From contig JBBHKE010000801.1 of NCBI GenBank assembly GCA_037447655.1, positions 174,794 to 217,991 on the forward strand: a stretch of 43,198 bases of DNA, given 5' to 3'. Positions 33,764 to 43,198 of this stretch are shown piece by piece. Below the pieces are notes generated by a model that saw only the letters and a program-made list of their open reading frames with translations, was not told the origin of the DNA and made no database searches. Numbering within the stretch: the stretch's first letter is position 1; every line of letters starts with the position of its first letter. Source of the DNA: Zygnema cylindricum (taxonomy: Eukaryota; Streptophyta; Zygnematophyceae; Zygnematales; Zygnemataceae). The translations under genes and the position numbers were made by a program.

Positions 33764-33797
33764 CCGTTTTCCCATTTTTCAAGTGTGAACCACGCAT
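33764..33797. repeat. 34-bp inverted repeat, right copy (partner at 21111-21144)
   Basis: Ends AAGTGTGAACCACGCAT and is the exact reverse complement of 21111-21144. Sequence inside the two copies is not similar by eye. Confidence 0.8.
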
Positions 33798-33942
33798 AAG
33801 ACTTGAAATCATATATGAGTACTCTTTCATGCGCGACGCACTCAATCTTCCCGGTCGACGCAATTATCTGACACATATTTTGAACATCTGTACGAAATAA
33901 TGAGAAGTTATAGTACGGAATGACACATTTAATACATTACAC

Positions 33943-35004
33943 TACACCGTGAATCACTATTAACGTGTTGGACGCTAATTGAGGTACCCTGTTTTTTTAG
34001 GCAAATTCTCAAATAGAATTAAACAATCTAAATGTTTCTACACGTTATTTGAGGTAGCCCATTAAATAGGATTCATGACTCCAATAAAGTGCCATTATAA
34101 ATAGTGTGGTATACGGTATATCAGAGACGTACTTTTTTGTACTTTTTCAAGTAGAAAAGCACAGAAAGGATATTCACGCTGTCCTGTAGTCGCGCTAACA
34201 TGTAATTGCGTAAATATTCTCCGGCATTCACGGATGTCAAAAAAACGCGACGGCGTACGAATTGAGCAATATCGTACATGCACGTATTTTACTGTGGAGA
34301 TATTCTGCACCGAAAATTTTTACAAAGCAGTTTACAAATTAGAATGTACAAAAAATTATAATAAAAATTATTTCGAAAAAAACGACATTCCCAATTAGCG
34401 TAAATAACGCTAATTGTTTCATTACGCTACACCGCGCATCGTTATTAGTGTCAAAGTCACTAATTTGGGTTCTTAAAATTTTGATTTTTTTCCTCAAATA
34501 GGATACATGATTTTAATTTTTCCTTGACGTTAATTGAGGTGCCGTACAAAATAGCGTAAAGAACTAAAGTTAATAAGATCTAAATAGCGTGGTGTACGGT
34601 AGATGTCAGACCGTACACAAATGTACCTTTTCAAGTGAAAATTTTACAAAAAATGAATTAAATCGGACGCGTACGCATAGGAACGTGCGCTAAAAAAATG
34701 GGATTGGTCTGACACGTAAATTAGTCTGACATGTACGGATATATAAATTTCACTACGGTGTACGATTTTTTTATATTTTGTACGAATACATATAATAATG
34801 TATATAATCGTACAGAAAGTTTTCCATTTTTGCTGTTCCAAATTAGCGCTAATACTGAAATTAGAATAAACCTTTTTTTTTTAATTTTCAAATTCTTAAT
34901 TAGCGTCAATGACGGTATATTTACTTACACACTATTTAAACTTTGACACTAATAACGATGCGCGGTGTATCTATTTCATTACGCTAATAGCGATTCACGG
35001 TGTA
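33943..35004. mobile_element. Outer MITE, TACACC termini, split by a nested copy
   Basis: The left end is TACACCGTGAATCACTATTA. The right end at 35004 is inverted (TAGCGATTCACGGTGTA). With the inner 542-bp element removed it is about 520 bp, the size of the related elements at 2204-2765 and 34428-34969. Its interior near 34108-34150 keeps the family block GTGTGGTATACGG...GTACTTTTTCAAGT. The right part surviving outside the inner element is short. Confidence 0.7.
34428..34969. mobile_element. Inner nested MITE, 542 bp, perfect 29-bp inverted ends
   Basis: Both ends read TACACCGCGCATCGTTATTA and continue identical for 29 bases in inverted orientation. TA lies at each edge. Interior blocks, GCGTGGTGTACGGTAG, CAGACCGTAC and TTCAAGTGAAAA, are shared with 2204-2765. 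Perfect termini suggest that it is the youngest of the family here. It has no transposase. Confidence 0.85.
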
Positions 35005-36311
35005 CCTAAAAACATTCGGCATTCGAGTAATAACGCTAGTTTAAACAGTTCCAACGTTAACGTCAAATTTTCTTTGAGTCAGGGTGAACCGGTGAAGTTA
35101 CATTTAGGGTTTTAATTTGAAAATGTGTTTGTTTACTGCCGGAACGTTCAATGTCGTACCAAATTATTTTTTTCTGTTAGAAAAACTAAGTTACTGGATG
35201 ACCGATTTAATTCTCCAAGGTTATGGGTGTAAACCTTGACCGTCGGATGTAAAATCGGATACGCCGTCGGTTAAACCTTTCAGTTTGCAACAAGTGGCCT
35301 GAAAGAGTTCAACTTTTGGAGTCTGAACGTATAGCATTGCGCCTCGTGGAAAGGTAAATAAATATCCACAACGAGCGCGTGATTATGTGGATACACGTGG
35401 CAGAGGCCATGTGCCTTCCGCCAGCGTGGATGCAAAGCCAGCGGAAGCCGCGGGAAAATCTTTGACGGAAGATATACTAAAAAATCCGTACTTTTATACA
35501 TGGGCACATACCCTAAGTTGTAGTAGTACTTTTGATTAAATGTTTTTTATTTTCTATTTTATTATGAAGTCAAAGTCGATCAACGCATTTTAAAAAAAAA
35601 TGCATGTGTTCCGTGCACATATATCATTATTTTTTCGACGTTACATGCGTGCGTTTAAAACGCTTGGTACCTCTATGTGTGACAGGTATTGTATTTTAAT
35701 TTGTACCTTCGGTCTGCTAACTGTACGGACATGTGCGTCTGGTAAAGATATATTAATGCATGCCAAACTCATGCTCTCGAGGAATCAGGAAAACTGCAGT
35801 CCTATTCTATGCGTGAGTTTTTTGCCTCGTTGTTCAAATCGCGCTATTTTTTCCTTTTTTGCGATTGAAACGTATAATTCGTGACTTTTGAAAAAATAGC
35901 AAAAAAATGCGATGTACTTTCTGTCCGGTAAACTGAACGGGCAAATTATGTAAAAAGTACAACGTTTAAACGTAATATGTACGGTTGTTTACGTTAATGT
36001 ACGGAATTTAGCGAAATCATGTGACGCAGTTATTAGTATTTTCTGTCCAGTAAATTGAATAGAAAATTCACGGAACTTGTACGTTATTTTTTCAAAAATG
36101 TACGGACATTTTAGGAAACAGACGTTGAGTTTCACACTATTTGCGCGCGTTAAGTTTTAAATGTACGAACGTCTTGTTCATTTTATTTTAAAGAAGGCGC
36201 CATGGATTGTTGAAAACGAAACCGCATAAACGTCGCCTCCTTCTAACCTACCCTCCTCCTCCCTCCCAAGCTTTCTACTTTCCTCTCTTCGTGACTTCGA
36301 CAAAAGCAACC
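35005..36311. other. Repeat debris, including a diverged fold-back arm
   Basis: 35085-35270 aligns loosely with one arm of the fold-back family (GGGTGAAC, GTTTGTTTACTG, GTCGTACCAAATT, CCGTCGGATGTAA). 35880-36180 is rich in TACGG/TACGAA-type motifs and TGTCCGGTAAACTGAA, also found in mirrored form at 38200-38370. No gene is seen. Confidence 0.45.
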
Positions 36312-37557
36312 ATGCCCAGAAAACGAGGATAGGAGTGGGAGCACGTGAAGGATGCAAACGGTGGGATGTTCTTCTTGCCAACCGATTATGCGTCTGTATT
36401 TATTGCAACTTCAAATATAACGCCCAAGCAACCAGACTCATAAATCATCTTCTTGGAAATGTCAAAAGTGGAGGGATTATACCTTGTACAATGTGTCCAG
36501 ACAAGGTGAATGAGGAGTTTAATGCTTTAGAAAACCAAAAATCTGTAAATTCCTCTAAAAAATGTTCACCAACAGTTTTCCACCCTCTCCGCGTACAAAA
36601 GCAAGATGTGTGCAGACTAAGATAAAAATATCATTTTACGCGCATAACAAGAAAAGGGTAGATTTAGCCTGGGCCACGCCTTTCTTCTCAAAATGATTGT
36701 CGTTCAGACTTTTAGAGGACCCATATATCAAGGCACCAGTGAAGAAGACCAGTGATATAAGTGGATCTTACATGGTACCAATCCGTAGTGCAATGAGAAA
36801 TCGTCTCCTATTACAAACCAAGGAGAAAGTGAAAAAATATCTGAAAAGTTATGTGGAAACTATTTATGTCACCTGTGCCATGATCACACCAGACGGGTGG
36901 ACAGCATTTGACGATAAACCTTTCCTAAATATTTTAGCAATCACCTTGAAAGATGACATGTTCTTAACGGCGGAAGACTCTAGTGGGCAAATCAATGACG
37001 CCGAATACGTTTGTAAGGTGCTCGAAAAGGGAGTACTTGCTGTAGAGGTGGAGAATGTATTGCAGATTGTTATCGATTCTGCCCTAGTGAACAACGCTGC
37101 AGCCTCGTTCCTCGTGGCAAAGCATCCTTTTATCATGTAGACGCCATGCGCTACACATATATTGGACTTGATGTTGGAAGATTCGAGTAGGTTGACATTT
37201 ATCTCCAAACTTGTCCGAGAGGCAAAAGAAGTTATAAAATTCATCACTAATCATAACATGAGTGTAGCAATGTTCAATCAAATTTATCAACTTGCTACAA
37301 ATTTTATTAGGCTTAAGAGGTTTTATGACGTGAAAGAGAGTATGGAGCGCTTGATATTTGATGAGAAATTCGAAGAATGGGTGGGCAAGCCTATGTACAC
37401 GACAGAGGGGGCTAAAATTTGGTGCTACATTATGAGCACGAAATTTTGGGTTAGAGTGACAAAGGCCGTGTCAATTTCATAACATGTGGTGCAGTTGATG
37501 CGGGACTGCGACAGAGGTGGTTTAATGTGGGGAAGGTTTACCATGGTTGTTACTAAT

Positions 37558-38445
37558 GTTGTGTATCGGTAAGGATTTGCCGATAACCGATATACGTGCC
37601 TTTTTTTTGGGTAACGGATAATCGATATATTGGTACGATATATCGTTATCGGTGTTATCGCCGATAAATAACCGATATTTATTGATTATTTTTCGGTTAT
37701 TTATCAGCGATAACACAGATATCGAAAACTATCAACGATATATGTACGGACCGTACAGATAAATATACGGCTAGTTCACTCGACTGTACGTGTTATTCCC
37801 CCAACGCGCCCTACACACAACCCCAATCTACTGAGGTGCATACCAATCAAATTATTTGTACAAGCCAAAAGTATTGAAGCCGGCATAAGATATGTACAGC
37901 TCCAATTAAAACGATGTACCATTCACATCCGATGATATGGCTTTGTCCTTTTCTTCCTTGGGATCCATTGGAAACCTGTCACGTGTTAATCCGTCAGCTT
38001 GTTTGGCATGTGCCGCCAAAAGAGCCATTCTGGGATGTCGACGCTCACGCTTGCCATCTGTTCGTATTTTCTCATTGAAAGTCGTCTGTTCGATTCCCGC
38101 AGCGCGCATAATGTTATTTAATATCCTTTGTACTTTGTGTCCGCGGTCCATTTCCCGTGCAATGATCATCGATTTTTCGGTACAATGACGTACGTTCCCG
38201 TACAAATTTTGTTTAGTCAACCGATCAGGAAATACTACAAAGTGCAACGTATTTTTTCGTCACATTCCGTACATTTACTGTAAAACACCATATATTTCCC
38301 GTAAATTTTCGTTCAGTTTATCGGACAGAAAGTACTCCAGACAAAAAGTACAAAAAGTGCAGATATATCGGGACCGCTAACCGTTCGATAACCGATAACT
38401 ATCGGTATCGGTGTTATCGTGGTATTTTTTTTACTGATACACAAC
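37558..38445. mobile_element. Inverted-repeat element nested in the hAT pseudogene
   Basis: About 888 bp. The ends are inverted copies of GTTGTGTATC(G/A)GTAA, followed by CCGATAACCGATA-rich subterminal repeats on both sides. Flanks ACTAAT (left) and ACTAGT (right) could be a decayed target duplication. Near the left end an internal hairpin at 37652-37675/37693-37716 has 23 of 24 arm bases paired. It disrupts the transposase frame, so it is younger than the hAT element. A related end lies at about 41795-41852. Confidence 0.65.
37906..38247 (-). CDS. 113-codon ORF of unknown function inside the nested element
   Basis: Intact minus-strand frame ending in TAA or similar at 37906, rich in charged residues (for example REMDRGHKVQRILNN and DGKRERRHPRMALLAAHA). 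It is antisense to the hAT pseudogene and lies between the subterminal repeats of the inserted element. I do not recognise the sequence. It has no signal peptide or membrane segment. It may be a captured host gene fragment or a chance ORF; nothing shows that it is expressed. Confidence 0.25.
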   Translation of the reverse strand: MHFVVFPDRLTKQNLYGNVRHCTEKSMIIAREMDRGHKVQRILNNIMRAAGIEQTTFNEKIRTDGKRERRHPRMALLAAHAKQADGLTRDRFPMDPKEEKDKAISSDVNGTSF

Positions 38446-39013
38446 ACTAGTTTTTACACCATTTGACAATTTTTTTATAATGTAGCTTGCGTTGTAGGAG
38501 AAAATATTTATGATGGAATTCAGATTTGGAAGAGTTGAAGACATCATGGTTGGGAAGGTGGAAAGTGTATATCCATTTATGCGGCTTTGTACTTTCGATC
38601 CGGAGTATCAAATCATGCATATGGCAATTTACCTGCCATGATTATGGAAGGTTTCAAGCAAGGCTGGGCAGATTATTCCAAATGTGGAGGAGCGAAGATG
38701 CCCGCATAGAGTTGTCAAAACATTTAGGTTTTGAGGGAGTTTTTTGTAGGAAGTGACAATATCTTGTGCAAAGAAGATGCCATCGTGGAAATGGTAGCAA
38801 GAGTTTGGGTTTGCCACCCCTATCTTGCAAAAGGTGGCTGTAAAAATGCTTGCACAGTGCTCAGGTGCCAGCTCATGTGAGCGCAATTGGTCAACATATG
38901 ACCATATTCACTCTAAGAAGATAAAAAGATCAACGGCTAAAAGGGTTAGTAATCCGGTATGGGTCTTCACTAATCTCATAATGTTAAAGAAAACTAAGGA
39001 TGTTAGCTATGAT

Positions 39014-39292
39014 GAGGACATGATGGCATGGGAGGAAGAGGAAGGGGAGTTAGGGGAAGAGGATTCGGATGAAGACATCGTGGATTTTAACGTAGGGGAA
39101 GATGATATAGAGTAAAGATAAATGAGAGATATATATGTTTATTTTTATTAATTTATGTGGCTAAGGGTGTCAGCTTTGAAGAGACATAATAACATGGGAA
39201 GAAGAGGAAGGGGAGGTAAGGGGAAATGAATTAGGGTGAAGACATTAGGGACTTCAATGTAGGGTAGGAGATTTATATATGAAAGATATGTA
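39014..39292. repeat. Duplicated hAT 3' tail, about 110 bp twice
   Basis: 39014-39135 and 39182-39292 share CATGGGAGGAAGAGGAAGGG, GAAGACAT, GA(C/T)TT(C/T)AA(C/T)GTAGGG and AGATATAT. The second copy has lost the reading frame, so the duplication lies beyond the transposase stop. Confidence 0.7.
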
Positions 39293-39845
39293 ATTCTGTT
39301 TTTTGATTAATGTGATCGTATCTTAAAATTTTTATTTTTTTATGTCGTGCAATGTTGAATGTGAAAATGTCATTTATACATGGTCTGTACTTTACCTCTG
39401 TGCAGTCGTATTCTGTCTTAGAGATAGAGAGAGAAGGCGGCCATGGTAGCCTATCCGATAGTATTAGACATACGGACTTTACAAAAATGTTGCGCCATCC
39501 GGGATTTGATTTTGGCTCTACGTCTTTTATTTATGTATTTTATCACGTCCGTTACCATTCGATGAAGAGTTTCCGATGCACACATGCAGTGTGATACATA
39601 CTTTAACACATACAATATTTTAGTGCTCATTTAACGGAAAACTTACAAACTGCGGTATATGTGAAGTTTAATTTTGTTTACATCTACGGAATAGTACGGA
39701 CGAAAGTTCATTAACGATTTTCGTCGCGATTAAATCGTTCGCACTAAACGCCGTGAACAACTTTGGTTTTTGGCCATTCTGTGCTAAAGATCGGTGCGGT
39801 TACCATGATATCGTGGCCTCATACCGCAATTTTGGCAATAAAGTA
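39293..39845. other. No gene seen
   Basis: AT-rich sequence between the hAT relic and the next MITE. The outer end of the hAT element probably lies here but no terminal repeat could be matched. Confidence 0.4.
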
Positions 39846-40017
39846 TGATAAGCGCATACGTATTTCGGTTGGGCGCAAGCGCCTAGGTCAGCTTGTCAAG
39901 ATTACAATTTTAAATTTTTGAACTGATTGCACAAATTCGGTGTGTACGTAGATTGCATAGTTTGAACAAAGTGACGTAGACGCTTTCGCCCAACCAAAAT
40001 GACGCATGCGCTAATCA
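39846..40017. mobile_element. Short MITE of 172 bp with about 45-bp inverted ends
   Basis: The left end TGATAAGCGCATACGTATTT continues into CGGTTGGGCGCAAGCGCCTA. The right end, reversed, reads TGATTAGCGCATGCGTCATT then TTGGTTGGGCGAAAGCGTCTA. The arms agree at roughly 80% over 45 bases. It is a different family from the TACACC elements. Confidence 0.7.
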
Positions 40018-40165
40018 TTTCCCTAAAGCTCACTTCCTTCTAGTAGCTTGACAAATGTTGCATCCGATATCGAGGTATCAGATCGGGCGGTTGAGGTTTG
40101 CTTTACGATAGCCTTGGAACGCTCTGGAACAAAAATCAGGCATTGGTGAAAACTGACGGCCATTT

Positions 40166-40756
40166 GTGCCGCGGGAACTAGGGTTGGGAACTGTTGTCGA
40201 CCAGTCGGTTCATGTCAATGGGTTGCGCGGCTTGCCTTTCTCGGTTTCTCCGTCGAGTTCGGTCTGTACTGTACGGACTTTTTTTGGGAAAGGTGGGAAG
40301 CGGTTTGTCAGCGTGTCCGCCGGCTGCGACAGTCCGGGCAGCCTCGTGCAGACTCTCTTTTTTGCATATTCCAATAGACAGCCTCGATTACATCGACTAT
40401 TTTTTGCCGTCCATTCTAGGTTACGACGAGGATGCCTAGCGTCGGCTGTCGATTATATTCTGAACGGTTCGAACAGCATCTTTCACAAGGGCTTGTCGGG
40501 CGGCCAGGAAAAAGAAAAGCAAAAGAAGAGGCTTGTCAGGCTGTCAAAAAAAATCAATAATGACGCGAGCATTTCGTATCTTTGTCGTTTGCTATTTCAG
40601 AAAGACATGATATTGCACAACAGTTGTCACATATTTGAAAGAAATCCATTGGTTATTTTAAAAATACCAAATCTGGAAAGGCCATTGACGTATGTTTGGT
40701 TTTTTTTATCTTTTTTTTTTCTCTTTTGTGAGTGTGTCCGTTCGTCACAAATGTAA
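40166..40756 (+). CDS. Unrecognised 196-codon ORF
   Basis: The longest uninterrupted non-repetitive frame in the right third, in a patch of higher GC (40140-40560). The product has no motif I know. The last 20 residues are a Phe/Leu-rich run from a T-rich stretch (40700-40725), typical of read-out into non-coding DNA. A second open frame overlaps it (40194-40439). It may contain the first exon of a gene, or be chance. No codon-level argument decides it. Confidence 0.2.
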   Translation: MPRELGLGTVVDQSVHVNGLRGLPFSVSPSSSVCTVRTFFGKGGKRFVSVSAGCDSPGSLVQTLFFAYSNRQPRLHRLFFAVHSRLRRGCLASAVDYILNGSNSIFHKGLSGGQEKEKQKKRLVRLSKKINNDASISYLCRLLFQKDMILHNSCHIFERNPLVILKIPNLERPLTYVWFFLSFFFLFCECVRSSQM

Positions 40757-40807
40757 GAGACTCCAGTTGTTGGGAAAATTCAGCCTTTGGTGCGTTACTA
40801 TAACTTA

Positions 40808-41221
40808 GGCCTCTACTCCATTAGAGGAAAAGTGGGGTTGTTTACTGGAAGCCGTACGATTTCGTACGAATTCGTACCATTTTTTTTTTTGTCAGACGAA
40901 ACATGTTTACAAGATGATTCCAATAAAATAGGCGTAAGATTCGACCGTCGGATGTAAGCAATCGCGCACATCGTCCAGTGTGAGGAAACTCTCCTCGCGA
41001 GGAGAGTTTCTTCGCACTGGACGATGTGCGCGAGTGCTTCACGAATCTAAAATAGTGAGACATCCAATGGTCGATACTTACGCCTATAAAACTGGAGCCA
41101 TCCTGAAAACATGCTTCGTTATGTTTCGTCTGACGAAAAAAATAAAATGGTACGAAATTGTACGAAATCGTACGACTTCCAGTAAACAACCCCACTTTTC
41201 TTCCAATGGAAGTTCACCCTT
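40808..41221. mobile_element. Fold-back element with near-complete hairpin
   Basis: The two halves are reverse complements over about 190-220 bases. Left: AGAGGAAAAGTGGGGTTGTT, TACTGGAAGCCGTACGATTT, T-run, CGACCGTCGGATGTAA, GCGCACATCGTCCAGTG. Right: the same in mirror order, ending CCAATGGAAGTTCACCCT. The centre, 40985-41010, is a perfect 26-bp palindrome around CTCGCGAG. No transposase is present. A half copy lies at 1646-1960 and a diverged arm near 35085. Confidence 0.85.
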
Positions 41222-42183
41222 AAAGTTTGACAACTCCTGGTACATGCGGAGACGCTTGCAAACAAAGACATCAACAGAAACGTCCTTGATGTAAACGTGG
41301 ATTGTAGAGAACATTGATCACCGATGTAATTGTTCCTTTGAACTTCATAGCATGTATAATCTTATTAGGACACACAGAGTGCAAGAAATGCACTGGGCAG
41401 GCATTGTTGCCTGGCTCTTGCCTCGGCTAGGGTAGGGGCTGTTTATTTAGAAATTTTTTCGGCGATTGTGTCGATGCCCCAACCAGGCCGATAGGATGGG
41501 CTGGACGTTTTCAGCTTTTGGCTATGGTCCTGGGACAGATTATCGGCGAATCTATGGATTGTGATGGGATGATAGATACTCCGAATAGATATACAATTAG
41601 TTGTTGTACTAAACTCCCGTTATATAGAGTACGAAACATATTGTCAAACGTGGCATGCCACGCTTTATACATCCAATAACATAATACAATACATTATAAA
41701 GTACTATTACAAACCATACTTCATTTTTTTCTATTTGTTGCCTATAAGGAACTTATTGGTCTCGGAGCGATACATTGAAACGCCTCACTGTTTGGTGACC
41801 GATAACCATCAATATTAGTTTTACCGCGATGAGTTTCTTGTCGATACACAACAATACAAATTTATCTGCGAACTTGCAAACTTGCATATAGTTACATTCT
41901 AAAAACGGGTTGCTACATAACTTTATCTTTATGTGTCCATAAAAGTAGTTGTGCGACAGTCGCTTGTTGTTGGAATCTTGGTCCACTGTCCGTTACAGTG
42001 GGAAAATTTAATTTATATTTGAGCACGGGAACATTAAAGCGGTAGGTTATAATCAGAGTTGTTCAATTCGTTCGGATTCAGATTTTCTTACGATTTTTAA
42101 GTAGTATTCGTCGATTTTATACTTTTCGTAATTTTCGTATAATTTTTTGTTTTACGAAATAATTTAGGAAAATGTACGGGTAG
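41222..42183. other. No gene seen; relic end of an inverted-repeat element
   Basis: Mixed sequence with short ORFs. About 41795-41852 (CCGATAACCATCAATATTAG to CGATACACAACAA) matches the right end of the element at 37558-38445. Nothing else is recognisable. Confidence 0.45.
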
Positions 42184-42840
42184 TGTCCCCTTAAATAAAC
42201 CCTAAAAATTCCTTAAAAGTCATAAAAAGTGCATAAAATATATGTAAAAGTACGTAACTATATGGAAAGTGTACCCTAAAATCCCTATAAGTACGAAAAA
42301 TGTTAGGCAATTGTACTATAATATACGTGAATGTAAGGAAATGTACCCTAACAACCCTAAAGTCCCCCTAAAAAATCCTAAAAAGTACGGAAAGCTAAGG
42401 ACACGGTACGTCATGAAAGTACGGAAAAGAAAAGTACGGGAAATGTAAGGCAGCTGTACTGAAATATAAGGGAATGTATGAGAATGTACCTTAACAACCC
42501 CAAAACCAACCTTAAATAACCCTAAAGGGTACGGTACGTACATCGTAAATGTACGGACAATGTATTGCAGTAGTACTGAAATATACGGAAATGTACCCGA
42601 AACCCTAAAATCAACCCTTAAGTTACCCTAAAAGAACGAAAATATACGAACATTCTACGTATATATACGAAAACGTATGGGCAAATTTGTACTGAAATAT
42701 ACGGGATTGTACAGGAATGTACCCTAACAAGTAACAAACCCTTAAATAACCCTATAAAGTACGGATATATATAGACACTCTACGTCGTAAATGTACGAAT
42801 GCAAAGTAGAGTACGTATTTTTTCAACGCTTCATAAATCA
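42184..42840. repeat. Tandem repeat of about 117 bp with telomere-like CCCTAA boxes
   Basis: Four to five diverged units. The anchor GTACTGAAATATA (first copy GTACTATAATATA) recurs at about 42312, 42455, 42572 and 42688. Each unit carries AATGTACCCTAACAACCCTAA-like sequence and (C/G)TACGG motifs. The spacing of later units is 116-117 bp, the first is longer (143). Confidence 0.8.
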
Positions 42841-43198
42841 TAATTGTTCGAATGCGCATTGTACTTAGTATTCGGGCGTTCGATTCGTGCGTAATATGCG
42901 AAGTGAACAACTATGGTTCCCTTGTTATAGATACTGTTGTGACTGTCTTTTACAGGGCATAAATTACAAGAAATGCGGTAAGGTGTTCATCAATAGATAT
43001 GGAATGGAAGTTAGGAGGAAGGAAGGGAGGTTGTCGCTGCCAGCAGTTGTGAAAACTTAGATTTTCCCAAGGAAGGCACGGTGTAGGTGGTAAAATGATA
43101 TCATTGAAGCGACAAAGAGATGGCACTGGCCGTTGTTCCTTTGTTGTGGAGTGCCAAGTGCCTGTTATCAACAACAACAGCAACTCCAGCAAAGGATT
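42841..43198. other. Window end, no gene assigned
   Basis: A minus-strand frame (43192-42950, 80 codons) and a plus-strand frame after an ACAG at 42953-42956 are both open, but neither product is recognisable. It could include an exon of a gene to the right of the window. Confidence 0.25.

Larger units (their letters stand above)
36312..39115 (+). pseudogene. hAT-family transposase, decayed and interrupted
   Basis: Forward-frame fragments follow the order of plant hAT transposases. An N-terminal MPRKRG and WEHVKDANG lead to a BED-type zinc finger (CIYCNFKYNAQATRLINHLL, about 36393-36460). A DUF659-like core follows (ITPDGWTAFDDKPFLNIL, then NVLQIVIDSALVNNAAA, 36880-37110). Next is ATHILDLMLED with a helical stretch (37155-37480), and finally the C-terminal dimerisation region (SGASSCERNWSTYDHIHSKK, about 38860-38925) and an acidic tail ending at TAA 39113-39115. 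Stops (for example 36693, 37138) and frame changes occur throughout, and an unrelated 0.9-kb element splits it at 37558-38445. It cannot make a working transposase. Confidence 0.85.

Noticed and set aside
1-43198. CRISPR array, bacterial operons or prophage
   Set aside because: No spacer-repeat arrays or Shine-Dalgarno-led gene strings; spliced plant genes show that this is nuclear eukaryotic DNA.

Overview
The window reads as nuclear DNA of a plant. Genes are split by GT-AG introns, there is much AT-rich repetitive sequence, and the recognisable proteins are plant ones: caleosin/peroxygenase, a GT61 glycosyltransferase, an allantoinase-like C-terminus and a plant-like rRNA-processing zinc-finger protein. 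A Ty1/copia element carries a primer-binding site that matches the plant form of initiator tRNA-Met. The species cannot be told; a non-seed plant or streptophyte alga is possible but not shown. Exon models below were built by reading frame, splice sites and intron phase; no transcript was available.

Layout. 1-377: last exon of an allantoinase-like gene (+). 378-3535: non-coding, with two small TA-flanked inverted-repeat elements, half of a fold-back element, and ABRE-type motifs before the next gene. 3536-5908: complete six-exon caleosin gene (+), 238 aa. 5909-7347: intergenic, with a 95-bp tandem duplication. 7348-11476: complete five-exon GT61 glycosyltransferase (-), 625 aa, with its own signal anchor. 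11477-14385: AT-rich, no gene seen. 14386-18808: complete six-exon rRNA-processing-related C2H2 protein (-), 369 aa, whose first intron holds a large (GGGGGAGA)n block. 18809-24188: no gene seen; purine and pyrimidine tracts and isolated transposon ends. 24189-30623: full-length but decayed Ty1/copia retrotransposon with 1.05-kb LTRs and a 5-bp target duplication. 30840-32930: about 2 kb of an AT-rich 31-32 bp minisatellite whose central block is inverted. 33300-35500: nested MITEs and repeat debris. 36312-39115: decayed hAT transposase, itself interrupted by an 0.9-kb inverted-repeat element. 39116-43198: MITE, an isolated ORF, a near-perfect fold-back element and a telomere-like tandem repeat.

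The three complete host genes are unrelated in function (lipid peroxygenase, cell-wall/Golgi glycosylation, ribosome biogenesis) and do not form a pathway. The most notable observation is in the copia element: its primer-binding site is complementary to the anticodon arm of initiator tRNA-Met (half-tRNA priming, as in Drosophila copia), begins directly at the LTR end, and contains the likely gag start codon, so the primer's CAU anticodon pairs with the gag AUG. The rest of the window is an unusually dense record of small inverted-repeat transposons inserted into each other and into introns.
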